From positions 248,001 through 312,000 of the forward strand of contig NZ_FNLO01000005.1 of NCBI RefSeq assembly GCF_900095735.1: a DNA stretch of 64,000 nucleotides, read 5' to 3'. The stretch comes from Chitinasiproducens palmae. Lineage in GTDB: Bacteria; Pseudomonadota; Gammaproteobacteria; Burkholderiales; Burkholderiaceae. Position 1 is the stretch's first letter, and each line of letters begins with the position of its first letter. Positions 28,371 to 37,321 of the stretch are shown in pieces. The position numbers and the translations under genes are program-made. A model generated the notes under the pieces. It saw only the letters and a list, made by a program, of their open reading frames with translations, made no database searches and was not told the origin of the DNA.

Positions 28371-28919
28371 ATGGCTGACATGGATCAAGCGCCAGTAAGC
28401 GTGAGCAAGACCTGGGAGCGTCCGGAAGGCGCGAGCTTCGACGAATGGATGACGTCGCGTGTCGCGCGCTTCGCCACGCGTCGCTATGACTGGGATGCCC
28501 TGGCGTTCCAGTGCGAAGTGGATCCGCGCTATCGCCGTGCACAGATGCGCTACGTCGGCACCGGCGGCACGGGCGTTTCCACCGACAACAACACCGTGCC
28601 GTCGGGCAGCTTCACGTTCTCGACCATGGTGATTCCGGCCGGCAACATCGGCCCGTCGCACATCCATAACGACGTCGAGGAAATTTTCTTCATCATCCGC
28701 GGCAAGATGAAGATCGTCTGCGAGAAGGACGGCGAGCGCTGGGAAACGATCTGCACCGACCGCGACCTGATCTCGGTGCCGCCGGGCGTGTATCGCAGCG
28801 AGATCAACATCGGCGACGAAGACGCGTTGATGTGCGTGATGCTCGGCGCGGCCAAGCCGGTCACGCCTACGTATCCGCCGGATTCGGAACTGGCGAAGAT
28901 CAAGCGCGAAAAGCGCTGA
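28371..28919 (+). CDS. Cupin-domain protein
   Basis: 182 residues. A single cupin barrel with metal-ligand motif SHIHNDVEEIFFIIRGKMKI (H-x-H...E) and a second-motif region ISVPPGVYRSEINIG in which the expected histidine is missing. TAGGAGAATCAGC precedes the ATG. In catabolic operons such proteins are ring-cleaving or oxygen-activating enzymes, isomerases or decarboxylases; no specific reaction can be read. Confidence 0.8.
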   Translation: MADMDQAPVSVSKTWERPEGASFDEWMTSRVARFATRRYDWDALAFQCEVDPRYRRAQMRYVGTGGTGVSTDNNTVPSGSFTFSTMVIPAGNIGPSHIHNDVEEIFFIIRGKMKIVCEKDGERWETICTDRDLISVPPGVYRSEINIGDEDALMCVMLGAAKPVTPTYPPDSELAKIKREKR

Positions 28920-29072
28920 GCGCGACGGCGGACGCGTACCGGCGATGACGCCGGCTCGCGCCCGCTGCATGAAACACGGTTTTGCCTCGCGGCGAAGCCG
29001 ATTCCTTTTGTCGGACACGGTCACGTCCGGCCAGCTGGCGGGATGCGGCTGTGTGGCAATACGGCGGATGAC

Positions 29073-29963
29073 ATGGCGCAGGCGAACGATCTCGAAGTGA
29101 CACAGTGGCAGCAGCGGCTTGCACGCTTTCCGCTTGCCAGTGCGTCCGCGGGCGCGGGCCGGATCGTTTATCGGGACGCGGGCGCCGGCACGACCGCAGC
29201 GGTGCCCCTCGTCCTGCTGCACGGGATCGGCTCCGGCTCGCCGTCGTGGGTCGCACAACTCGAAGGGTTGAGCGAGCGCCGCCGCGTGCTGGCCTGGGAC
29301 GCACCGGGTTACGCGGAATCGACGCCGGTCCAGCCGGCATCGCCTCATGCCGAAGATTACGCGGCCGTGCTCGAGGCCTGGCTCGATGCGCTCGGCATCG
29401 CGCGTGTTCATCTTGTCGGGCATTCGCTCGGCGCGTTGATGGCAGGCGCGTTCGCGCGCCGCGCTCCCGAGCGGCTCGCCAGCCTGCTGCTGCTTGCGCC
29501 GGCCGGCGGCTACGGTGCCGCGGAGCCGGCCATTCGTGACGAAAAGCGCCGCGCGCGTCTGGCCCTGCTCGACCAATACGGTCCGGCTGGCTTGGCGGAG
29601 CGGCGCAGCGGCAATCTGAACGCGCCGGGTGCCAGTGAGGCGGCGCGTGCCTGGGTGCGCTGGAACATGGCACGGATTCGTCCCGACGGCTATCGTCAGG
29701 CAACCGAACTGCTGGCGAACGGCGATCTGGCGGGCGATCTGTCAGCCTGGCGCGCCATCCCGTCGACGCGCGGTCCCGTGCGCGTGGCGGTCGGCAGCGA
29801 CGACGCGATCACCACGCCGCAGGCCTGTGCCCGCATTGCCGCCGCTGCCGACGTCGCGCTCGACGTGCTGCCAGGACTGGGCCACGCCTGCTATATCGAG
29901 GATGGCGCGGGCCTCACCACCCTCATCGAAGGATTTGTCGAAAATGCCGAACACCAAGCCTGA
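29073..29963 (+). CDS. Alpha/beta-hydrolase, meta-cleavage-product hydrolase-like
   Basis: 296 residues. VPLVLLHGIGSGSPSW is the oxyanion-hole HG motif, LVGHSLGALMAGAFAR holds the nucleophile Ser, and LGHACYIEDG the catalytic His. The layout matches C-C bond hydrolases and lactonases of aromatic pathways (MhpC/BphD-like). Start at 29073 or at an ATG ten codons upstream. The 3' end overlaps the regulator gene by 20 bp, so the two are cotranslated. Confidence 0.82.
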   Translation: MAQANDLEVTQWQQRLARFPLASASAGAGRIVYRDAGAGTTAAVPLVLLHGIGSGSPSWVAQLEGLSERRRVLAWDAPGYAESTPVQPASPHAEDYAAVLEAWLDALGIARVHLVGHSLGALMAGAFARRAPERLASLLLLAPAGGYGAAEPAIRDEKRRARLALLDQYGPAGLAERRSGNLNAPGASEAARAWVRWNMARIRPDGYRQATELLANGDLAGDLSAWRAIPSTRGPVRVAVGSDDAITTPQACARIAAAADVALDVLPGLGHACYIEDGAGLTTLIEGFVENAEHQA

Positions 29964-30822
29964 AGCGGACGACGCCGAGGACGCCTCGAACGGGAAGGAC
30001 ACGCCGTACCTGGTTCCGGGCCTCGAGCGGGGTCTGCGCATCCTTGGCGAATTCACGCCGCGCCAACCGGTGTTGGGCGCGCCGGAGCTTGCAAAGCGCC
30101 TCGGCATTCCGCGCACGACCGTGTTTCGTCTGCTGCAGACGCTGGAATCGCTCGGCTTCCTGGAGCGTGCCGACAACGACCGCAACTACCGTCTCGGTGT
30201 TGCCGTGTTGCGGCTTGGCTTCGAATATCTCGCATCGCTGGAGCTGACGGACTTCGGCCTGCCGATTCTGGAACGGCTGCGCGACGACACCGGACTGACC
30301 AGCCATATCGTGGTTCGCGACGGCCGCGACGTCGTGTTCGTCGCCAAGGCACAGAGTCAGGAGCCGATCTTCAGTTCGGTGCGAGTCAATGTCGGCACCC
30401 GTCTCCCTGCGCACGCGACCATTCACGGCCATGTGCTGATGGGCGATCTCTCGCTTGACGCGCTGCGCGAACTTTATCCCGAAGGCAAGCTCGAGCAGTT
30501 CACGCCGGTCACGCCGGCCAGCGTCGACGCGCTTTACGAACGTATCCGCGAAGACGTCGAGCGTGGCTACGCGATCAGCCAGTCGTCGTTCGAGCGCGGC
30601 ATCTCGGTGGTCAGCGCCCCGGTGCGCGACGCGAGCACGCGCATCGTAGCCGTCGTCACCGTGACGATTCCGCGGGCGCAGATCGACGGCGCCAACGAGC
30701 TGATCGGACGCGTGCGGGCCGCCGCCGACGAACTGTCGGCGCGCATGAACTATCGCGGCAAGCACCTGCAGGCCGAAGGCGGCAGCGCCGACAAGTATCT
30801 CAAATCCCTGGGAATCAAATGA
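29944..30822 (+). CDS. IclR-family transcriptional regulator
   Basis: 292 residues. The winged helix (LGAPELAKRLGIPRTTVFRL) starts near residue 45; the effector domain carries AHATIHGHVLMGDLS and the C-terminal VSAPVRDASTRIVAVVTVTI. Encoded inside the operon it probably controls; ATG at 29944 overlaps the hydrolase, and its own stop overlaps the next ATG (ATGA). It is the only regulator in the island and the best candidate for binding the 16-bp repeats at 24371, 25718 and 36210. Confidence 0.92.
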   Translation: MPNTKPEADDAEDASNGKDTPYLVPGLERGLRILGEFTPRQPVLGAPELAKRLGIPRTTVFRLLQTLESLGFLERADNDRNYRLGVAVLRLGFEYLASLELTDFGLPILERLRDDTGLTSHIVVRDGRDVVFVAKAQSQEPIFSSVRVNVGTRLPAHATIHGHVLMGDLSLDALRELYPEGKLEQFTPVTPASVDALYERIREDVERGYAISQSSFERGISVVSAPVRDASTRIVAVVTVTIPRAQIDGANELIGRVRAAADELSARMNYRGKHLQAEGGSADKYLKSLGIK

Positions 30823-31613
30823 TCACGATCGACTTGAGCGACCGCGTGGCGGTCGTCACCGGCGGCTCCTCGGGCATCGGCCTCGCGTGTGTCGAACGCT
30901 TCCTGGAGGCAGGCGCGGCCGTGGCCTTCTGCGGCCGCGACCAGGCACGCCTCGATGCCGCCCGCGACAAACTCCAGCAGAAGTATCCGCAGGCCCGCCT
31001 GCTCGCGCATGCCTGCAACGTGCTGGACGCGGAAGAAGTTGGCGCCTTTGCCGATGCGGTCCGGTCCCACTTCGGGCGGACCGACATGCTGATCAACAAC
31101 GCTGGCCAGGGCCGTGTCTCGACGTTCGCAACGACGACCGACGACGCATGGCGCGAAGAGCTGGAACTGAAGTATTTCAGCCTGCTGCGGCCGACGCGGG
31201 CCTTCCTGCCGATGTTGCGCGAGGCGCGCGGCAGCATTGTCTGCACGAATTCGCTGCTGGCGCTGCAGCCTGAACCGCACATGGTTGCCACCTCTTCGGC
31301 GCGCGCCGGCGTGGTGTCGCTGACCAAGTCGCTGGCGACGGAACTCGCACCCGACGGCGTCCGCGTCAATTCGATCCTCGTCGGCCTGATCGAGTCCGGG
31401 CAATGGCGCCGTCGCCATGCGGAGCAGGCTCGCGAAGGCCAGTCGTGGGAGGACTACACCGGCGAGCTGGCGCGCAAGAAAGGCATCCCGCTCGGCCGTC
31501 TCGGCCTGCCCGACGAAGCCGCGCAGGCGATCTTTTTCTTGGCGACCCCGATGTCCTCCTACACGACGGGCAGCCACATCGATGTCTCTGGAGGCTTGGC
31601 AAAACATGTCTGA
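30819..31613 (+). CDS. SDR-family oxidoreductase of the catabolic operon (second copy)
   Basis: 264 residues. DRVAVVTGGSSGIGLACVER is the cofactor-binding motif and NNAGQG the structural motif. The active-site region SLLALQPEPHMVATSSARAG lacks the usual YxxxK: the Tyr position reads VATSSARAG. This is a notable deviation suggesting altered chemistry or an inactive dehydrogenase. Overlaps both neighbours' ends, so tightly coupled in the operon. Confidence 0.82.
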   Translation: MITIDLSDRVAVVTGGSSGIGLACVERFLEAGAAVAFCGRDQARLDAARDKLQQKYPQARLLAHACNVLDAEEVGAFADAVRSHFGRTDMLINNAGQGRVSTFATTTDDAWREELELKYFSLLRPTRAFLPMLREARGSIVCTNSLLALQPEPHMVATSSARAGVVSLTKSLATELAPDGVRVNSILVGLIESGQWRRRHAEQAREGQSWEDYTGELARKKGIPLGRLGLPDEAAQAIFFLATPMSSYTTGSHIDVSGGLAKHV

Positions 31614-33258
31614 AAAAACCACGGTCGGCGAGGTCATTGCCGCGTTCCTGGAAAGCTGCGGCGTCACGACGTCGTTCGGCGTCATCTCGATTCACAACAT
31701 GCCGATCCTCGATGCGATCGGCCGGCGCGGCAACATGCGCTACGTCGGCGCGCGCGGCGAAGCCGGTGCGCTGAACATGGCCGATGCGTTTGCGCGCGTG
31801 AAGGGCCACCTGGGCGTCGCCTTCACCAGCACGGGCACGGCAGCCGGCAACGCGGCCGGCGCGATGGTCGAAGCCTTGACCGCCGGTTCGCCGGTGCTGC
31901 ACATCACCGGACAAATCGAGACGCCGTATCTCGACCGCGACCTGGCCTACATCCACGAAGCGCCCGACCAGCTGTCGATGCTCAAGTCGATTTCGAAGGC
32001 CGCGTTCCGCGTCCGCTGCGTCGACACCGCACTTTCGACGGTGCGCGAAGCGGTTCGTGTCGCGCTGACCGCGCCGACCGGTCCGGTCTCGGTCGAGATC
32101 CCGATCGACATTCAGGCCGCGGAGATCGATTGGCCGGTGGACCTGGCGCCGCCGGCGATCACCGCCGCGCCGGCCGACGATGCGCGTGTCAGCGCGCTGG
32201 CCGATCAACTCGCGAAGGCGCATCGGCCGCTGCTGTGGCTGGGCGGCGGTGCCCGCGGCGCGTCCGCGGCGGCGCAGCGGCTGGTCGATTTGGGATTCGG
32301 CGTGGTCAGCAGCGTGCAAGGTCGTGGTGTGGTGCCGGAAGATCATCCGGCCACGCTCGGCGCCTACAACGTGCACGGCGTTGTCGAGGCGTTCTACAAG
32401 ACCTGCGACGCAATGCTGGTAGTGGGCTCGCGCCTGCGTGGCAACGAGACGCTGAAGTACAAGCTGGCGCTGCCGCAGCCGCTGTACCGGATCGACGCGG
32501 ATGGCCGGGCCGACAATCGCGGCTACAAGAACGCGATGTTTGTGCAGGGTGACGCAGAAGCGTTGCTCAATGCGCTCGCCGACAAGCTGGCGGGACGCAT
32601 GGCCATCGATCCGGCGTTCCACGCCGACCTGTCCGCAACGCGCGAGAAAGTGGTCGCGCAGGTGCTCGACGGCCTCGGTCCGTACGCGTCGGTGGTGACC
32701 GCGCTGCAGCGCACGGTGGGCCGCGATTTCAACTGGGTGCGGGACGTGACGATCTCGAACAGCACCTGGGGCAACCGTTCGCTGCAGATCTTCGGGCCGC
32801 GCGCCGGGGTCCACGCACTCGGCGGCGGCATCGGACAGGGCATGCAGATGGCCATCGGTGCCGCGCTTGCCAACGTCGCGAAGAAGACGGTGTGTCTGGT
32901 CGGCGACGGTGGCCTGATGGTCAACGTCGGCGAACTGGCGACGGCAGTGCAGGAGAAGGCCAACGCACTGATCATTCTGATGAACGATCAGTGCTACGGC
33001 GTGATCCGCAACATCCAGGACGTGCAGTACGGGGGCCGTCGCTACTATGTCGATCTGCATCAGCCGGAGTTTGCGCAGTTCTGCGCCAGCCTGCAGTTGC
33101 CGCACCGCCGCGTCGCGAGCGCCGCTGAGGTCCAGGAGGCGATCGAATGGGGCGTCGGTGTCGAAGGTCCGGCGATGATCGAGATCGACATGAAGTCGTT
33201 CGGTCAGTTCTCGTCGAATTTCGCGGGCCCGCCGGTCAAGGAGAAGCAGAATGGCTGA
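31606..33258 (+). CDS. Thiamine-diphosphate enzyme, acetolactate synthase/2-oxoacid decarboxylase superfamily
   Basis: 550 residues. The N-terminal Pyr domain has the catalytic Glu ([14 protein letters not shown], Glu about 52). The central domain follows, and the C-terminal domain carries the ThDP/Mg motif [15 protein letters not shown]...MNDQ (about residues 432-460). The family contains decarboxylases, carboligases and C-C lyases acting on 2-oxoacids or diketones. Start ATG overlaps the preceding stop; its end overlaps the next gene by 8 bp. It likely processes a 2-oxo intermediate after ring cleavage. Confidence 0.9.
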   Translation: MSEKTTVGEVIAAFLESCGVTTSFGVISIHNMPILDAIGRRGNMRYVGARGEAGALNMADAFARVKGHLGVAFTSTGTAAGNAAGAMVEALTAGSPVLHITGQIETPYLDRDLAYIHEAPDQLSMLKSISKAAFRVRCVDTALSTVREAVRVALTAPTGPVSVEIPIDIQAAEIDWPVDLAPPAITAAPADDARVSALADQLAKAHRPLLWLGGGARGASAAAQRLVDLGFGVVSSVQGRGVVPEDHPATLGAYNVHGVVEAFYKTCDAMLVVGSRLRGNETLKYKLALPQPLYRIDADGRADNRGYKNAMFVQGDAEALLNALADKLAGRMAIDPAFHADLSATREKVVAQVLDGLGPYASVVTALQRTVGRDFNWVRDVTISNSTWGNRSLQIFGPRAGVHALGGGIGQGMQMAIGAALANVAKKTVCLVGDGGLMVNVGELATAVQEKANALIILMNDQCYGVIRNIQDVQYGGRRYYVDLHQPEFAQFCASLQLPHRRVASAAEVQEAIEWGVGVEGPAMIEIDMKSFGQFSSNFAGPPVKEKQNG

Positions 33259-34066
33259 AGCCTTGCCATTCAAGACGGTCACGATGATCGGTTTCGGGGC
33301 GATCGGGACGGTCGTGTTTCGCGCGATCGCGGCCGATCCGCAACTGCGTGTGACGCAGATCATCGTGCCTGAGCGCGACGTGCAGCGCGTGAGCGACGCG
33401 GTCGGTCCGTCGGTTTCGGTGGTGTCGTCGGTCGCGGCGCTGGCCGAGCGTCCTGACTTCGTGCTTGAGTGCGCGGGACACCAGGCGCTCGCGGACCACG
33501 TTCTGCCGCTGCTGGAGCGCGGCATCAATTGCGTGGTTGCGTCCGTCGGCGCGCTGTCCGACTCGGCCTTGCTCGAATCGCTGGAGCAGGGCGCGACTGT
33601 CGGGGGCGCGACACTGACGCTGCTCGCGGGCGCGATTGGCGGCATGGACGCGCTGTCGTCGGCACGCGAGGGCGGTCTGGAAGCGGTCGAGTATACGGGG
33701 CGCAAGCCGCCGCTCGGCTGGCTGGGCACGCCGGCGGAAGCGCGCGTGGACCTGGCCACGTTGTCCGAGCCGACGGTGATCTTCGAGGGTACGGCGCGCG
33801 ATGCCGCTCGGCTCTACCCGAAAAACGCCAACGTGGCAGCGACCGTTGCGCTGGCGGGCGTCGGGCTGGACAACACGCGGGTCACGCTGATCGCCGATCC
33901 AGGCGTGACGCGAAACGTGCATCGCGTGCGGGCAACCGGCGCGTTCGGCGAGATGGCGCTCGAGATGTCCGGCAATCCGTTGCCGGACAACCCGAAGACC
34001 TCCGCGCTCACCGCCTACAGCGCGATCCGTGCACTGAAGAATCGCGTCGCCCACTGCGTGTTCTGA
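33251..34066 (+). CDS. L-aspartate dehydrogenase-like (NadX family) oxidoreductase
   Basis: 271 residues. Rossmann motif [16 protein letters not shown], then [20 protein letters not shown] and [17 protein letters not shown] as in NAD-dependent aspartate dehydrogenases. C-terminal [20 protein letters not shown] is diagnostic of the family. The nadA/nadC neighbours expected for NAD synthesis are absent, so it probably oxidatively deaminates, or aminates, an intermediate of this catabolic pathway. Confidence 0.88.
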   Translation: MAEALPFKTVTMIGFGAIGTVVFRAIAADPQLRVTQIIVPERDVQRVSDAVGPSVSVVSSVAALAERPDFVLECAGHQALADHVLPLLERGINCVVASVGALSDSALLESLEQGATVGGATLTLLAGAIGGMDALSSAREGGLEAVEYTGRKPPLGWLGTPAEARVDLATLSEPTVIFEGTARDAARLYPKNANVAATVALAGVGLDNTRVTLIADPGVTRNVHRVRATGAFGEMALEMSGNPLPDNPKTSALTAYSAIRALKNRVAHCVF

Positions 34067-34072
34067 CACTGC

Positions 34073-34092
34073 GCACCGGCTGCCGCCGGTGC
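34073..34092 (+). terminator. Hairpin after the aspartate-dehydrogenase-like gene
   Basis: GCACCGGC-TGCC-GCCGGTGC, perfect 8-bp stem six bases after the stop; followed by TCCATGCTGTTTCCCC, a poor T-tract. A second, stronger hairpin lies at 34154-34175. Together they may attenuate transcription into the aldehyde dehydrogenase gene. Confidence 0.4.
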
Positions 34093-34153
34093 TCCATGCT
34101 GTTTCCCCTCCCGCCCGTGCAGCGCACAGACGGGACTGCAACTCGTTGCAACC

Positions 34154-34175
34154 GCACCGGCCAGTTGGCCGGTGC
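34154..34175 (+). terminator. Second hairpin in the operon gap
   Basis: GCACCGGCCA and TGGCCGGTGC form a perfect stem with a minimal loop, 55 bp before the next ATG. No T-run follows, so it may be an mRNA-stabilising or attenuating element rather than a terminator. Confidence 0.35.
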
Positions 34176-34229
34176 CACCGCTCCAAGCCATCGTCTCCGC
34201 CAGCGGCGGAGGTTTTCCGAGACACGATC

Positions 34230-35714
34230 ATGACCGCTCCCCATCTCGATTTCCCGGCAGACATTCTCGTCGGCGGCGTCTGGCGCCCGGGCCGCGGGCA
34301 CCGCTACGCCAGCATCTATCCCGCGGACCAGAGCGTGAACGCGGAAATCGTCGCCGCCAACGTCGAGGACGTCGAAGAAGCCGTAGCCGCCGCGGACGCG
34401 GCGTGGCGCAAGGCGAACTGGGCCGGTCTCAAGCCGCATCAACGCGCGGCCGTTCTCTATCGCATCTCGGACCTGATCACGCAGCGCCATGAGGCGTTGG
34501 CGCAGATGCAGCGACGCGACAACGGCAAGCCGATCTCGGAGACGCGCGCACTGGTGACGAGCGCGGCGAATACCTTCCGTTATTTCGCGGCATGTCTTGA
34601 AACGTTGGAGGAGCAGGTCACGCCGTCGCGCGGCGACTACCTGACGATGAGCGTGCACGAGCCGCTCGGCGTCGTCGCGGCGATCACGCCGTGGAACTCG
34701 CCGATCGCGTCGGACGCGCAGAAGCTTGCGCCGGCACTGGCGGCGGGCAACGCGGTGATCCTCAAGCCGGCGGAGGTCACGCCGCTGTGCTCGCTGGCGC
34801 TGGGCCGTATCTGTGAGGAGGCTGGCGTGCCGAAGGGCGTGCTGAGCGTACTGCCCGGCAAGGGCTCGGTCATCGGCGACGCGCTCGTCAAGCATCCGCG
34901 CGTGAAGAAGATTGCGTTCACCGGGGGAACCGAGGTCGGTCGCGGCATCGCCCGCCTCGCGGCTGAAAAGTTGATGCCTGTGTCGCTCGAACTGGGCGGC
35001 AAGTCGCCGACGATCGTGTTCGCCGATGCCGATCTCGATCACGCGGTCAACGGCGTGCTGTACGGCATCTTCAGTTCGTCCGGCGAATCCTGCATTGCCG
35101 GTTCGCGGCTGTTCGTCGAGCGGTCGATCTACGACAGCTTCGTCGCGCGGCTGGTGGCGGCCACCGAGAAGCTGCGCGTCGGCGACCCGACGCGCGAGGA
35201 CACCCAGATGGGACCGCTCGTCACGGGCCAGCATCGCGCGACCATCGAGCGCTACGTCGCGCTCGGCCTCGAAGAAGGTGGGCGTCTGCTGACCGGCGGA
35301 CAACGTCCGGCCGGCGAGGGACGCGATGACGGCTTCTTCTTCCTGCCGACCATCATCGACGGTCTGCGCAACGACGCGAAGATCTGCCAGGAGGAGATCT
35401 TCGGGCCGGTGCTGGTAGTGCTGCCGTTCGACAACGAGGCGGATCTGCTGCGCGAAGCGAACGACAGCGTGTTCGGCCTGGCGGCCGGCATCTGGACCAG
35501 CGACTACAAGCGCGCCTATCGCGTCGCGCGTGCGCTCGAGACCGGTACGGTCTGGATCAATACCTACAAGCAGTTCTCGATCTCGACGCCGTTCGGCGGC
35601 TGGAAGGAGAGTGGTACGGGACGCGAGAAGGGCCGCCTCGGCATTCTCGAATACATGCAACAGAAGAGCCTGTACTGGGGACTGAACGACGCACCGCTGC
35701 CCTGGGCAAACTGA
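34230..35714 (+). CDS. NAD(P)-dependent aldehyde dehydrogenase
   Basis: 494 residues. PWNSPIASDAQKLAPALAAGN (cofactor site), AFTGGTEVGRGIA, the general base in SLELGGKSPTIVFADAD and the catalytic Cys in SSGESCIAGSRLFVE are all intact. Size and motifs fit class-2/betaine-aldehyde-like enzymes and also muconic-semialdehyde dehydrogenases of ring-cleavage pathways. The ATG at 34230 is chosen; the upstream frame is not coding-like. Probably converts a semialdehyde to the acid before deamination. Confidence 0.93.
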   Translation: MTAPHLDFPADILVGGVWRPGRGHRYASIYPADQSVNAEIVAANVEDVEEAVAAADAAWRKANWAGLKPHQRAAVLYRISDLITQRHEALAQMQRRDNGKPISETRALVTSAANTFRYFAACLETLEEQVTPSRGDYLTMSVHEPLGVVAAITPWNSPIASDAQKLAPALAAGNAVILKPAEVTPLCSLALGRICEEAGVPKGVLSVLPGKGSVIGDALVKHPRVKKIAFTGGTEVGRGIARLAAEKLMPVSLELGGKSPTIVFADADLDHAVNGVLYGIFSSSGESCIAGSRLFVERSIYDSFVARLVAATEKLRVGDPTREDTQMGPLVTGQHRATIERYVALGLEEGGRLLTGGQRPAGEGRDDGFFFLPTIIDGLRNDAKICQEEIFGPVLVVLPFDNEADLLREANDSVFGLAAGIWTSDYKRAYRVARALETGTVWINTYKQFSISTPFGGWKESGTGREKGRLGILEYMQQKSLYWGLNDAPLPWAN

Positions 35715-36157
35715 GGAAGCAGAGACGGCCACGCTGCCAAGTGTCACCGCATGACGGCGTGACGGCGTGAAGCGTGTGCGCCCTTTCGTGGCGCCCATGT
35801 CGTCGCTCGTCGTCATATGTAGCCGCCTGTCGCCGCCTGTCGGCGTAGGCGTCTGTGTGCTCTGGCGGCGTGGCCGTCGCCTCGTGCCGCCTGACCAGGC
35901 GCCAAGCCGGCCGTGTCAGAACGCCTCGCACCGTTGGCAGGAACCGAAGCGAAGTGGTCTGCATCGGCATCCGGATTTTCCCTGACGACAGTCGTTGGAA
36001 AAGCACCGCGCGTCGACCGGGCGGCGCGCGCTGACGTCGCGACACGTCCGGCGCAGATGGCTGATCTCGTTTTACTGCGCATTCACGGTCGGCTCCGACG
36101 TGGCTTGCGTGCGTACGAGCAGGACCGCTTCGGGACGTATCAATTAATTTTGACTTC
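35715..36157. other. Intergenic region before the binding-protein gene
   Basis: About 440 bp with no gene-like reading frame. It ends in an AT-rich promoter region, listed next. Confidence 0.4.
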
Positions 36158-36225
36158 TTGACACCTGGAAACCTGCCGAGAATAATCTTTTAACCACATA
36201 TAAACAGACGTTCCTTATGTGGAAC
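36158..36225 (+). promoter_or_regulatory. Promoter and perfect palindromic operator of the binding-protein gene
   Basis: TTGACA (36158-36163), a 17-bp spacer and AATAAT (36181-36186) form a near-consensus sigma-70 promoter. GTTCCTTATGTGGAAC (36210-36225) has perfect 5-bp arms and follows the -10 by 23 bases. It is the most symmetric of the three related operators and shares the flank AACAAAACGC with the porin site. Confidence 0.7.
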
Positions 36226-36254
36226 AAAACGCGGCGGATTTCGGAGAATTGTTG

Positions 36255-37265
36255 ATGACGTTCCAGGCGAAGTTGGGCAGCATGTGGTCGCTCGGTCGCA
36301 GTGCGCTTCTCATGGGGGGCGTGGCAGCTGCGCTCGGTACTGCCAGCACCGGCGCGTATGCGCAAAATCAGGCGATTACCTACCTGCTGCCGGCGCCGGC
36401 GAGCGCCGTCGCCTTCGCGCCGCTGATGCTTGCGCAGAAGAAGGGTTATTTCGAACAGGCCGGCCTGACCGTGCGTTTCGTCAGCGTGCAGGGCGGTGCG
36501 GATGTCGGCAAGCAGCTCGCTGCCGGCAACGGCGACCTGGGCGGTGCGCTGGGCGATACGCCGATCGTGCTGCGTCCGAACGGCGTCAAGGTGAAGGGTG
36601 TCGCGCTGCTGGGCGGACGTACGCTGCACCAGCTGATGATTCGCAGCGACCGCAACGTCAAGAATCTGACCGATCTCAAGGGCAAGACGCTGACCGTCAT
36701 TGCCTATCAGGACACGTCGTTCTACGCGGCGCAGGCCGTGCTCGCGCGCGCCGGCCTGACGCGCCAGGACGTCGCGATCCAGGCGGCCGGCCCGACGGGC
36801 GTCTGGCAGCAGGTTGCCGAAGGCAAGGCCGACGGCCTGGTCGGCGCGCCGGAGTGGGGCATCCAGATCGAGCAGCAGGGTGTGAAGGTGGACTGGAAAT
36901 CGACCGACACCTTCTTCCCGGGCATGGCGCAGGCGATCATGGCCTCGGACGAGACGATCGCGAAGCGTCCGGACATGGTCAAGAAGTTCGTCGGTGCGGT
37001 CGTGCGTTCGCTCAACGAGATCAAGGCCGACCCGAAGGCGGCTGCCGTGGCGTACACCGAAGCGGTGCCGAGCTACAAGGGGCAGGAAGCTTTCGTCGAG
37101 AAGGTGCTCACGTACTACGTGAAGACCGTCTATCCGAACCAGAGCAAGACCGGCGCATTCGATCCTGATCGGGTTTCCAAGCTGCAGGACTATTACGCCA
37201 GCAAGGACATCATCCGTTCGAAATCGCCGGTCAACGATCTGTTCACCAATCAGTTCGTCCAGTAA
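36255..37265 (+). CDS. ABC transporter periplasmic substrate-binding protein, NitT/TauT type
   Basis: 336 residues. An N-terminal signal sequence (SALLMGGVAAALGTASTGAYA) is followed by ITYLLPAPASAVAFAPLMLA, then KGYFEQAGLTVRFVSVQGGA and GDLGGALGDTPIVLRPNGVK, all typical of the SsuA/ThiY/TauA family. The ATG at 36255 has CGGAGAATTG upstream; an in-frame ATG at 36219 would lie inside the operator. It has its own promoter and terminator, so it is probably made in excess over the ATPase and permease at 25825-27499. Confidence 0.92.
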   Translation: MTFQAKLGSMWSLGRSALLMGGVAAALGTASTGAYAQNQAITYLLPAPASAVAFAPLMLAQKKGYFEQAGLTVRFVSVQGGADVGKQLAAGNGDLGGALGDTPIVLRPNGVKVKGVALLGGRTLHQLMIRSDRNVKNLTDLKGKTLTVIAYQDTSFYAAQAVLARAGLTRQDVAIQAAGPTGVWQQVAEGKADGLVGAPEWGIQIEQQGVKVDWKSTDTFFPGMAQAIMASDETIAKRPDMVKKFVGAVVRSLNEIKADPKAAAVAYTEAVPSYKGQEAFVEKVLTYYVKTVYPNQSKTGAFDPDRVSKLQDYYASKDIIRSKSPVNDLFTNQFVQ

Positions 37266-37271
37266 GCCACG

Positions 37272-37306
37272 GCGGCACTGGCTCGCGAGCCAGTGCCGCT
37301 GTTTTT
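37272..37306 (+). terminator. Strong intrinsic terminator after the binding-protein gene
   Basis: A 28-bp perfect palindrome (37272-37299; arm GCGGCACTGGCT, loop CGCG) followed by TGTTTTT. It lies between the binding-protein gene and the Rieske oxygenase genes, so the latter get reduced read-through or have another promoter. Confidence 0.9.
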
Positions 37307-37321
37307 CACGTTCACGCCGCC

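Noticed and set aside
31366-33759. 797-codon minus-strand frame
   Set aside because: Antisense to the ThDP enzyme gene. Composition is Arg/His-rich with no domain motif.
34008-35816. 602-codon minus-strand frame
   Set aside because: Antisense to the aldehyde dehydrogenase with intact active site.
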